A stretch of DNA of 64,000 bases from the NCBI GenBank assembly GCA_963812255.1, contig CAWEUM010000003.1, positions 930,001 to 994,000 of the forward strand. The letters are read 5' to 3'. Below the pieces are notes generated by a model that saw nothing but the letters and a program-made list of their open reading frames with translations, had not been told where the DNA came from and ran no database searches. The position numbers and the translations under genes are program-made. The DNA is from DATJGR01 sp963812255. Lineage in GTDB: Bacteria > Pseudomonadota > Gammaproteobacteria > Pseudomonadales > Azotimanducaceae. Positions 28,265 to 36,285 of the stretch are shown in pieces; the first letter of the stretch is position 1; each line of letters starts with the position of its first letter.

Positions 28265-28875
28265 TGCGCATCGGGGTGCTGGCATCACACGGGGGTTCGG
28301 TGCTGCAGGCCGTCCTCGACGCATGCGATACGTCCAATGCGGCCGCGCGGCTGCACGCGCGCGTTGGCATCGTCATCAGCAACAACAGCGATTCCGGCGC
28401 CATCCGCCGCGCGCGCATCGCCGGGATTCGGGCATTGCATTTGTCGAGCACGACGCACGCGACACTCAATGCACTCGACGACGCGATCGCGCGGAGCCTG
28501 GAGCACGCCGGCATCGATCTGGTGGTGCTTGCGGGATACATGAAGCGCCTGGGACCCGTGACCCTCGCCCGGTTCAAGGACCGGATCATCAACACCCATC
28601 CCTCACTGCTGCCGAAATACGGCGGCAGCGGCTGCTTCGGCCGGCGCGTTCACGAAATGGTGCTGGCCGGCGGCGAGCACGAAAGCGGTGCAACCGTGCA
28701 TTGGGTGTCCGGGGACTACGATTCGGGACCGATCATTGCGCAGGTGCGCGTGCCCGTTGACGCGGCCGAAACGCCCGAATCGCTGGAAACCAAAATCAAA
28801 GCCGCCGAGCGTGGCCTGCTGCTCGATACGCTGCGAGCGCTGACGGAACAGTTGCAACCCACACGAATCGCCTGA
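28264..28875 (+). CDS. PurN-like formyltransferase
   Basis: A 203-residue formyltransferase-fold protein. The catalytic set Asn110-x-His112 ('NTHPSLLP') and Asp153 ('DYDSGPI') match glycinamide ribonucleotide formyltransferase and relatives that use 10-formyl-tetrahydrofolate. The usual phosphate loop is altered to 'ASHGGSVLQA' and the stretch after LLP is 'KYGGSGCFGRRVH'. Genuine PurN usually sits beside purM; here it is coupled to a hotdog gene and an LLM oxidoreductase. A side-pathway formyl or carbamoyl transferase is as likely as purine synthesis. Confidence 0.82.
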   Translation: MRIGVLASHGGSVLQAVLDACDTSNAAARLHARVGIVISNNSDSGAIRRARIAGIRALHLSSTTHATLNALDDAIARSLEHAGIDLVVLAGYMKRLGPVTLARFKDRIINTHPSLLPKYGGSGCFGRRVHEMVLAGGEHESGATVHWVSGDYDSGPIIAQVRVPVDAAETPESLETKIKAAERGLLLDTLRALTEQLQPTRIA

Positions 28876-28899
28876 CCACATCACCGAGGAAGACAAACG

Positions 28900-29946
28900 A
28901 TGCGAATCTCCACGTTATTGAGCTACGCGAGCGGCATGAAGGAAGCTGTCAAAGAAGTGCAGGAACTCGAAAAAGCCGGTCTCGACATGGTGTGGGTACC
29001 GGAGGCGTATTCCTACGATGCCCCCAGCGCGATGGGCTACATCGCGGCACAGACGCAGCGCGTCACGATTGCCTCCGGAATTCTGCCGATCTACACGCGC
29101 ACGCCGTCGTTGCTGGCAATGACCGCCGCCGGCATCGACTACTTGTCCGACGGCCGCTGCATGCTTGGCCTCGGCGCGTCAGGCCCACAGGTGATCGAGG
29201 GCTTTCACGGGGTTGTCTACGACGCGCCGACGCAACGCATTCGCGAAATCATCGAGATCTGCCGCATGGTGTGGCGACGTGAAAAGGTCAGCTACGACGG
29301 CCGTCACTATCAGATTCCGTTGCCGCAGAATCGCGGCAGCGGCCTCGGCAAGCCGCTGAAACTGATCAATCATCCGGTGCGCGACGAGATTCCCATTGCG
29401 GTTGCCGCACTCGGTGCCAGAAGTGTGGAACTGACTGCCGAACTCGCCGATGCGTGGCTGCCCGCGTTCTACATGGCCGAGGGCGCGAACGCCGTGTGGG
29501 GCAAGGCGCTACGGGCAGGCGCAGCGAAGCGCGACCCGAACCGCGCGCCCCTCGAAATATTCGCTGGCGGAGGTGTGGCGATCGGCGAAGGTCTCGAAGA
29601 ATTACGCAACCTCGGTCGACCGCAGATGGCGCTCTACATTGGCGGCATGGGCGCGCGCTCGAAGAACTTCTACAACGATACCTTCTCGAAGTACGGTTAC
29701 GAGCAGGACGCGAAGGTGATTCAGGATTTGTATCTCGCCGGCAAGAAGGACGCCGCCGAAGCGGCCATTCCGCAGTCGTACATCGATGCGACGTCGTTGA
29801 TCGGTCCAGAAGGTTTCGTGCGCGACCGGCTCGCAGCGCTGAAGGAATCCGGCGTGAACGCGCTCAACGTCGGCTTCGCCGGCAAGACACTGAAAGACCG
29901 TGTGCGCTACTGCGAATCGTTGCGCAATCTGGTTGATGCAATGTAA
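28900..29946 (+). CDS. LLM-class flavin/F420-type oxidoreductase
   Basis: A 348-residue luciferase-like TIM-barrel enzyme. 'AGLDMVWVPEAYSYDA', 'VTIASGILPIYTRTPSLLAM' and 'LGLGASGPQVIEGFHG' are characteristic of the F420-dependent subgroup (methylene-H4MPT reductase-like), although FMN use cannot be excluded. The ATG has AGGAAG upstream. It follows the hotdog and formyltransferase genes by 24 bases and precedes a GNAT gene by 11, so four genes likely share a transcript. It is one of three LLM enzymes in the window. Confidence 0.9.
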   Translation: MRISTLLSYASGMKEAVKEVQELEKAGLDMVWVPEAYSYDAPSAMGYIAAQTQRVTIASGILPIYTRTPSLLAMTAAGIDYLSDGRCMLGLGASGPQVIEGFHGVVYDAPTQRIREIIEICRMVWRREKVSYDGRHYQIPLPQNRGSGLGKPLKLINHPVRDEIPIAVAALGARSVELTAELADAWLPAFYMAEGANAVWGKALRAGAAKRDPNRAPLEIFAGGGVAIGEGLEELRNLGRPQMALYIGGMGARSKNFYNDTFSKYGYEQDAKVIQDLYLAGKKDAAEAAIPQSYIDATSLIGPEGFVRDRLAALKESGVNALNVGFAGKTLKDRVRYCESLRNLVDAM

Positions 29947-29957
29947 GGGGCGCAATT

Positions 29958-30482
29958 TTGGACGCAGTGAAATTGCGGCTTCTGGGTAACGACGATACCG
30001 ATCGCTATCGGCGCCTGCGCCTCGAAGCGCTTCGCGCCGAGCCCACCGCCTTTGGATCCAGCTACGAGACCGAATCGAGCGCCAAGGCGGACAAGTATCG
30101 CGACCGCCTCCTTGGCTTGGCGGACAACTTCGTACTCGGCGCCTACAAGGACGATCAGCTTGTTGGTATCGGCGGATTTCTTCGCGAGACCGCAGAGAAA
30201 CGCCGCCACATCGGTTCCGTGTGGGGTGTGTACGTGACCCCCGCCTACCGCGGTGCCGGGCTTGGTCGGCGCCTGATGGCGATGACGCTCGAACGCGCGC
30301 GCAAGCTACCTGATCTGGAACACATTCTGTTGTCGGTGACGTCGGACAACGCCGTGGCGCTCGCGCTGTATCGTTCGTTCGGTTTCGAAGCGTGGGGCAC
30401 CGAACCCGCGGCGCTGAAGCACGAGGGTGTCGACTACGACGAGACGCACATGCTGTTGCGTCTCACACCGCACTCGCCCTGA
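29958..30482 (+). CDS. GNAT-family N-acetyltransferase
   Basis: A complete 174-residue GNAT starting at TTG, with AAGGGG upstream. The acetyl-CoA pyrophosphate loop is 'VTPAYRGAGLGRRLM' (Q/R-x-x-G-x-G), and the C-terminal 'DNAVALALYRSFGFEAWG' is the usual last helix and strand. The substrate is unknown. The last 132 bases of the gene, plus seven more, recur as a near-identical direct repeat at 47378-47516. The gene therefore marks the left boundary of a probable insert. Confidence 0.92.
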   Translation: MDAVKLRLLGNDDTDRYRRLRLEALRAEPTAFGSSYETESSAKADKYRDRLLGLADNFVLGAYKDDQLVGIGGFLRETAEKRRHIGSVWGVYVTPAYRGAGLGRRLMAMTLERARKLPDLEHILLSVTSDNAVALALYRSFGFEAWGTEPAALKHEGVDYDETHMLLRLTPHSP

Positions 30483-30489
30483 CGAGCAA
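30351..30489 (+). repeat. Left 139-bp direct repeat (GNAT 3' end)
   Basis: This segment, from GCCGTGGCGC to GACGAGCAA, is repeated in the same orientation at 47378-47516 with three mismatches by my count (TAC/AAC, ATG/GTG, CCC/CGC). Here it is continuous with the intact GNAT gene. It is interpreted as the left end of an inserted region. Confidence 0.9.
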
Positions 30490-30854
30490 CCCTCGCCGCG
30501 CTCCGCAGGAAGCCCAACCCTGCCTTGCGCCAACCGGCGCCGAGCTGCGTAGTCGAGTACTCAGTACTCGGGCAGCACAGGCTAGCAGCTGCGGACGACG
30601 ATCCGCGACCGCGCCGACGCAGCGCACCTATCTATCAGCTACGCGCGGCAGCACCGGCCGGCCCGTGCGCGCACGAGGTAGGGATGCCTGGGCGGGGGCA
30701 TTCAAGCAAATCGGTAGCCCTGCTCGCCCTGGTAGACCAGCTCAGGCAACGCGCTACTGATTCCGTAGCATCGGTGTCTCGCCCACGCGACCCTGGGAAA
30801 GCCTGGGCGGGTGGATGCCTGGCGGGCCTTTAAGCACCCAACTGCCGGCCGGAA
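30490..30854. other. 365-bp intergenic stretch at the left edge of the island
   Basis: No convincing gene is seen on either strand. A perfect hairpin, CGAGTAC-TCA-GTACTCG, lies at 30554-30570. The motif GCCTGGGCGGG or close variants appears near 30685, 30801 and 30816. Either could be an end structure of the insert, but no match to a known element is recognised. Confidence 0.5.
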
Positions 30855-32039
30855 TCACAGCAACATCATAGGGTTTTCCGGCCCTAGCCCGAGCATCATG
30901 CCGCCGGCAGCGAGCAGTTGCGCCGGCGCAGTCGCGGCGTGCTGAGTTGCGGCGTTCACGTCACGCAGCGCACGCTGCAACGAGTTGCGACGGAAATTCG
31001 CGGATGCGCCGCCCGCGCGATACGCAATCTCGACCACAGCAGCAGCTTCTTGTGTCGCGTTCGTCGCCGCTAGCAGGCCGAGCGCGCGTTCTGGCATCGG
31101 AATCGCTTGCTCATTGTTTGCTTTGTTCCACATGTCCTCCAGGCGTTCATAGAGCCAGGCTCTGGCTGACTCTAGCTTCGCCGTAGCTTGTGCGATCTGC
31201 AGTTGAAACAGCGGTTGCTCCACCAACGGTACCCCCGTCGCAGCCTGACGTTTGCCCTGTGCGATGCGGGTCACTTCATCGATTGCGCCACGCGCGATTC
31301 CGAGCGCCACTGCGGCGATGGGCCACGCGAAGACCGCCATGAATGGGACTCGGTAGAGAACATCGCGGTACAACGCATTCGGCTGGTCGACGCCAAGACG
31401 CCACACATACTCGTCGGCAACGAAAGCGTCCACTTCGACGTCGTGGCTACCCGAGCCTGCGAGACCACTGACATCCCACGTATCGATCAGATTCACCTCA
31501 GCGCGCGGCAAGTGCGGTGCAACGATCAAAGGTTGACCTGCGCTCCCTGCGAGCGGCGTCTCAGAACCGGCCTCGTAAGCAAGGCACGCGCAGAAGTGCC
31601 AGTTCGAATGCCACGAGCCACTGGCATACGGCCAGCGGCCGCGCACCCTATAGCCACCGGCCACGCGTTCCGCGCGACCGAACGGAAAGAACGTTCCCGA
31701 TCCGATTGCAAGCGCATCTCCATAGATCGCTCGTGCAGTTGATTCCGGCAGAAACGCACCAGTGAGCGGGCAACCGGCATTGATCATCACGCACCATGCT
31801 GTCGAGCCGTCGATGGAGGCGAGCTGCTCGACGACGCGATAGAACGTCACCAGATCGACTGACAATCCGCCTAAGGCGCGCGGCGTGATCATATGAAACA
31901 GTTTGGCCGCCCGTAGCGAGTCCACAACCGGGTCGGCCAGATGGCGCTGTCGTTCGTTGGCATCGGCGTGCTTGTTGATCACTGGCTCGAGATCGCGCAC
32001 TCGCCCCAACAATTCCTCGCGTAGGGTGTCTGTTGCCAT
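30855..32039 (-). CDS. Acyl-CoA dehydrogenase-fold flavin monooxygenase-like protein
   Basis: A 394-residue acyl-CoA dehydrogenase-superfamily protein of the HsaA/Acad-like monooxygenase group. It has 'PRALGGLSVDLVTFYRVVEQLASIDGSTAW' near residues 53-82 (broken here: PRALGG, then FYRVVEQLA), 'GRWPYASGSWHSNW' for substrate/flavin contact, 'VSGLAGSGSHDVEVDAFVA', and C-terminal 'SLQRALRDVNAATQHA'. The general-base Glu of true dehydrogenases is not evident, which fits a reduced-flavin-dependent hydroxylase of aromatic or steroid rings. No partner flavin reductase is adjacent. Confidence 0.88.
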   Translation of the reverse strand: MATDTLREELLGRVRDLEPVINKHADANERQRHLADPVVDSLRAAKLFHMITPRALGGLSVDLVTFYRVVEQLASIDGSTAWCVMINAGCPLTGAFLPESTARAIYGDALAIGSGTFFPFGRAERVAGGYRVRGRWPYASGSWHSNWHFCACLAYEAGSETPLAGSAGQPLIVAPHLPRAEVNLIDTWDVSGLAGSGSHDVEVDAFVADEYVWRLGVDQPNALYRDVLYRVPFMAVFAWPIAAVALGIARGAIDEVTRIAQGKRQAATGVPLVEQPLFQLQIAQATAKLESARAWLYERLEDMWNKANNEQAIPMPERALGLLAATNATQEAAAVVEIAYRAGGASANFRRNSLQRALRDVNAATQHAATAPAQLLAAGGMMLGLGPENPMMLL

Positions 32040-32459
32040 CGAATCGCCTCCCGAAGCCGCGACTTGCCTTCCTCTAGCTCAAACTAGAGCGCACTGAGGC
32101 GTGACGACAAGGGCTGATCTACCATCCATTGGGTTCGAATTCAACTCCGTTAGGATCCCCGTCGGCGATGGATTCGTATATGCAACTCCGCGCGGCCTAC
32201 ACGCGGAATCGCGGATCGTGGTTCGATGGCTTGCCGCCTCTGGCCGATCGCAGCCATTTCGACAACAGCTGCCCATAGCACCAGTAGAATCGCGTCAATG
32301 GTTCGGCTCCGGAGGAAGGCGGCCACAGCGAATGCGATCGCGAAGAAAGCGTCGACGCCCGCACTCAATAGCGAAGGCCGGATCGGACGGTTTCGCGCGC
32401 CGGTGATATGGAAAGCGCCGGTAAGGATCCCAGCAGGCGGAGCTATTCCGCGCTTTTGA
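32040..32459. other. 420-bp intergenic stretch, possible small membrane-protein fragment
   Basis: No clear gene. On the minus strand, 32150-32368 can encode 72 residues with two hydrophobic stretches ('FFAIAFAVAAFL' and 'ILLVLWAAVVEMAAI') from a TTG start without an obvious ribosome site. It may be a remnant or chance frame. The promoter of the acyl-CoA dehydrogenase-like gene should lie near 32040-32150. Confidence 0.3.
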
Positions 32460-33080
32460 CTAGCGCATGGCGATGCGCCGACACAGCTCGTCGCGCCACT
32501 CGCGTGTGAGACCCAGGCTCGCGGCGAGTTTGCGGATAAGCGGATCGTCTCGCTGTTCCGGGGTCAGTATCCTGTAGTGATACCAGCCCCACAGCGGATA
32601 CGGCGGGTCCCGGAGCGCCAGGTCGACGGTGGCTTCGGTGCGCGGATCTTCCAACACAAAGAGGTAAACGGCGGCACGCAGGTGCTCGCCCCTATTCAGG
32701 TACTCATCGGCGACTATCATCAATTGCCGGGTGTCACCCCTGGCAATCGCGAGCATCGCTGCTGCCTGCCAATACACGAACTCGAGGGCGCGGTGCTCCA
32801 GCGTGCCCGGAGGCGCTGCTGCCTGCCGGTACCTTAGCTCATCCACCAGGGTGGCGCTGCGCTCGAAGTCACCCGTGCGGGCGCTGGCGGTGGCGCCGAA
32901 GTACACGGGTATGTAGCAGCGTAAGGGATTCAGCAGCTTGATGCGCTCCGCCGCGGCGCGAGCTCCCTGCGCATCCCCCATCATGGCCCGTGCAGCATCG
33001 AGTACCTCCCACGTCGTGTTGTCGTAGGGCCAACCCTTCCGTTGCCCAACGCGATACTCATTGCCGGACCAGGTCCTCAA
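32460..33080 (-). pseudogene. Probable 5'-truncated TPR-type protein gene
   Basis: The 206-residue frame is helical and TPR-like throughout: 'VLDAARAMMGDAQGARAAAERIKLLNP', broken into AARAMMGDAQ and ARAAAERIKLLNP, then 'VYWQAAAMLAIARGD'. It ends with 'DPLIRKLAASLGL' and 'WRDELCRRIAM', a tail seen in large proteins that combine a DNA-binding or cyclase domain with TPRs. The N-terminal effector domain is absent and the frame begins 45 bases from the divergent OmpA-like gene, so the 5' part is likely lost. It could instead be a short intact protein. Confidence 0.5.
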
Positions 33081-33124
33081 AGCGCAATCTTAGCAATCGG
33101 GATGCGCTACAGAAGGGGACTAAA

Positions 33125-34414
33125 GTGCAGCCGAGGTACATCGTGTGGATCGCCGCGTGGGTGGTCAGCACCCTCGCAACAGACGTCGCTTACGCAGAGC
33201 CGACGGAGATCCAGATCCCGAACGTCACGGCAGAGCTGGTCGAGCTGCGCTCGAACGGTGGCGTCACGCGCCTCGCCGTCCGGTACGTAAACAACGGCGA
33301 AAAGGAAGTGGAAAGCGCTCGCTTCGCCGTCGGTAAGGTGACGCTCGTCGACGTCAAGTCGAAGCAGAAGCACTTTCCGATCAAGGATGCGAACGGCAGG
33401 TTCGTCGGCGGGCCGATCGGTGATTCGATCGACGGTGGGCGCATTCTCGTGACGATGCCGCCCGGCCGGCCGGCGGTACTGTGGGCCTATTTCGACGCGC
33501 TGCCCACGGGCACCGTGGTCAGCGTTGAAGTTCCGCAGATGTTCCCGTTCGAGGATGTGGCGGTGACTGATGGTATCGGTGCGCTGCTTTCGTCGAAGGT
33601 AGCGAAGAGTACTCCGTCGATGGTGGCGGCGACGCTGGTCTCGGCCAAACGCGCTGACGAGGCAGTGAAGGTGCGTCTCAAGCTGGCGGCGGAGCCAGGC
33701 GTCAAAGTCGACATGCGGAGCCCCTATTTCACGTACGCGAACGTGTACCTCTTCGATCCGCAGAACAAGCGCAGATACCCGCTGCTGAAGGACACAGAAG
33801 GAATCTTCCAGGCGACGCCGATCGGGCAACACATCGATGGCGGCACATTCATTCCGGACTGGAACGAGCCGATCCTGATGAGCCTCACGTTCCAGGCGCC
33901 GCCCGACGACGTGACGAGCGTAGACCTGGTGCTGCCTGACTTCTTGCCGATTGAGGGTGTAGCCATCACGGGGCTTGGCGGCGCAACAACTGGTGGAATT
34001 GCGGCGGCCGGAAAGTCGCTTGGTCTCGAGGGTGCGCTCAAAGAGCTGAAGGCCGAGGTGACGGCGCAGGAAATCAAAATCGATCTCTCTGCGGACGTGC
34101 TGTTCGACTTCGACAAAGCAGAGTTGAAGCCCGCGGCCGAGGAACAGCTGGGCCGACTTCTCACCGTGGTGAACTCCAAGCCGAACGCGGCGGTCGCGAT
34201 CGAAGGACATACCGATGTGCGTGGCGACGACGCTTACAACCAGGCTCTCTCGCAGCGGCGCGCCGAAGCGGTGCGTGCCTGGCTCATCGCGCATGGGGCG
34301 TCCGCGGAACGGCTGACAGCAACGGGTGCCGGCAAGTCGCGCCCGCTGCGCAACGGCACGACCGAAGCGGACCATCAGGCGAACCGGCGAGTCGAAATAC
34401 GCATTCGCGGTTAG
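33125..34414 (+). CDS. OmpA-family outer-membrane protein
   Basis: I choose the GTG at 33125, preceded by AAGGGGA, because it places a signal peptide directly at the N-terminus (cleavage near 'AYA-EP', residue 24). The 429-residue protein has a long beta-rich periplasmic part, about residues 25-310. Two similar segments there carry 'GGPIGDSIDGG' and 'ATPIGQHIDGG', suggesting an internal duplication. A C-terminal OmpA peptidoglycan-binding domain follows: 'VLFDFDKAELKP', 'IEGHTDVRGDDAYNQALSQ', 'RRAEAVRAWL', 'NRRVEIRIRG'. It probably links the outer membrane to the cell wall. No beta-barrel N-domain is obvious. Confidence 0.9.
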   Translation: MQPRYIVWIAAWVVSTLATDVAYAEPTEIQIPNVTAELVELRSNGGVTRLAVRYVNNGEKEVESARFAVGKVTLVDVKSKQKHFPIKDANGRFVGGPIGDSIDGGRILVTMPPGRPAVLWAYFDALPTGTVVSVEVPQMFPFEDVAVTDGIGALLSSKVAKSTPSMVAATLVSAKRADEAVKVRLKLAAEPGVKVDMRSPYFTYANVYLFDPQNKRRYPLLKDTEGIFQATPIGQHIDGGTFIPDWNEPILMSLTFQAPPDDVTSVDLVLPDFLPIEGVAITGLGGATTGGIAAAGKSLGLEGALKELKAEVTAQEIKIDLSADVLFDFDKAELKPAAEEQLGRLLTVVNSKPNAAVAIEGHTDVRGDDAYNQALSQRRAEAVRAWLIAHGASAERLTATGAGKSRPLRNGTTEADHQANRRVEIRIRG

Positions 34415-34683
34415 CGCGCACCGAAGCGTTTCACAGCGCGCCGAGCTTCTACAGCGCTTCCTTGCTCTTCGGGTTGGCCGGATAGAGCCGCAGAACGGCG
34501 CGATAATATGGTACGCCAGCCGTATTGGAAGAATCGAATCGGCTGACGCGCGGCACGCGCGCCCGACTGCCGCCGCGCCCGAATGCGCCCGTCAGGGCTA
34601 CGTGGCCAATACACGTGCGTGGGAAGCGCCGGCCGTATCGCGCTTGCAGCGCACCGGGCTGGCCGGTCGGCGCCGGCGTCGTT
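34415..34683. other. Intergenic stretch with a C-terminal TPR-like remnant
   Basis: On the minus strand a frame ending at 34449 reads 'YYRAVLRLYPANPKSKEAL' before its stop, a typical end of a tetratricopeptide-like or hydrolase protein, but no coherent upstream sequence continues it. It is probably a gene remnant. Nothing else is recognised here. Confidence 0.35.
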
Positions 34684-36036
34684 CTACTGATCGGGCGCCA
34701 GATCGAAGACCAGCTGGACGAATCCACTTACTCCGTTGGGATTGGTCGGTGCACCGGTCGTCGCGTCCGGCGCGCGACCGTCGAGCTGGGTGGATGTGAC
34801 GCTGAAGCTGGCGCCACCGCCACCGCCGCTCGAGTGATGCTCCGTCCCGGTCGCCTCGTCGTGCGAGTACGCGCCGCCGCCACCACCACCCCAACCGCCG
34901 CCACCACCGCCTCCGCCGCCCACGCACGAGGTGTTCTCGAGGTCGGTGCCGGCCGCGCCTTCGCCCGCGCTGAACGTCAGGGTAGTCGTCCCCGTATTGA
35001 TCCAGCCCGTCTGGTGCAGCCCACTCTTGCCACCATCGCCGCCGCGTCCGCCGTAGCCGTCGTGACCGTTGTTGGCGCCCGCACCACCCTGCCCGGCATT
35101 CCCGCCCAGGCCAGGAGCGCTGCCGCCGCTCGAGTCGCCGCCTTTGCCAGAGCCGGGGCTCGTCGTGCTCGCGAACGCGACGCCGCCACCCGCACCCGCC
35201 TCACCTTGGTTGCCGCAATCGAAGGACGGGTTTGCACCACCACCGCCGCCGCCGCCGCCGGCAATGGCAACGACGTGTGTGGGGTCAGGGTCGCTGGTCG
35301 GGTCTGGCAGAAGATCTTGCGTGGTGACGAGCGTCGCGGCACCGCCTTGTCCGCCTGATTCGCTGTTGTGCGTGCCGTTCTGGCCGAGGTAGAAGTAAAA
35401 GATCGAGGTCTCGAAGCCGTGCATGAAATCCGAGGCGGTGGTGATGGTCTGCGCGAAGCCACCCCCACCGGCGGCGCCGCCCCCTTCGCTGGTGTCATAG
35501 CCCGAGCCGCCATCCGCGCCCCAGGCCTGAATCCACATCACGTTCGCATCGCTCACGCCGAAGACCGCGAGCTGGTTCAGGATCGCACCCAGATCGACAC
35601 TGCTGACGGTTGTGCTCTGACTCGGCACCGTCAGCCGGCACGTGACCAGTCCCGCCTCGGTGTTGTCGGTGACGTCAGCGCACGCCATCGGGCTGACCGA
35701 TCCGTCGACCAATGCCTGCGCCTGTGCTGCAACGGCCTGCCGTGTCCGCAACTCATCGCGCTCGGAGCACGCCGCACCCCAGTGTCGCTCGGCGATGGCA
35801 TAGCGCGCGATATGTCGGTCTACGCAGTGCGTTGTGAGCCGGTCCGCCGTATCGGCAGGAAGTTCCGAAGTGCCCACCTCGATGAGGCAGCGGTAGAGCG
35901 CGGATGAGGCTCGGATCTGATCGACTTCACAGCGGGATTCCGGATCCGCGGCGCGGGCCATACTCGGGCCAGGAGTGAACAGGGACACGATCGCAACGAA
36001 CCCCGCCAGATGTGCAACAGCACGATTCACGCTCAT
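34684..36036 (-). CDS. Secreted glycine-rich protein
   Basis: From the ATG at 36036 the 450-residue product has a signal peptide (about residues 1-29, ending 'MARA') and a Cys-containing helical domain with repeated 'C..R/H.IA' spacing (about 30-140). A long region follows dominated by glycine: runs of seven to nine Gly around 'AIAGGGGGGGGA' and 'WGGGGGGAY', interspersed with Ser, Asn and Asp. The pattern resembles the glycine-rich domain found in ALK/LTK-type receptors and many bacterial surface proteins. A surface or adhesin-like role is inference; no sorting or anchor motif is seen. Confidence 0.75.
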   Translation of the reverse strand: MSVNRAVAHLAGFVAIVSLFTPGPSMARAADPESRCEVDQIRASSALYRCLIEVGTSELPADTADRLTTHCVDRHIARYAIAERHWGAACSERDELRTRQAVAAQAQALVDGSVSPMACADVTDNTEAGLVTCRLTVPSQSTTVSSVDLGAILNQLAVFGVSDANVMWIQAWGADGGSGYDTSEGGGAAGGGGFAQTITTASDFMHGFETSIFYFYLGQNGTHNSESGGQGGAATLVTTQDLLPDPTSDPDPTHVVAIAGGGGGGGGANPSFDCGNQGEAGAGGGVAFASTTSPGSGKGGDSSGGSAPGLGGNAGQGGAGANNGHDGYGGRGGDGGKSGLHQTGWINTGTTTLTFSAGEGAAGTDLENTSCVGGGGGGGGGWGGGGGGAYSHDEATGTEHHSSGGGGGASFSVTSTQLDGRAPDATTGAPTNPNGVSGFVQLVFDLAPDQ

Positions 36037-36285
36037 CGAGATCACCACGCTAATCGCCACAGGGCCGTCGATCGTTCCATAGGTGCGGCGCGGCATCAAC
36101 CGTACCAGCGCGCGAATCACGTTGCCTGGTTGTGACTCTTCAGATTCAAATCGACGCGGCGCTGTCACCAACCTTCACTTTGGGATTCACGACGGCGCCG
36201 ACGTTGCTATCCAGTTTTCTGCAGCACGCGATGCCTACACGATAGTCTCTATCCTGCGTGACTTCCGGCGACCGGCGGCGGAGAG

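Noticed and set aside
30490..30854. Structured RNA such as RNase P or 6S in the island's left margin
   Set aside because: GC-rich with one short hairpin, but conserved cores of these RNAs are not recognisable.
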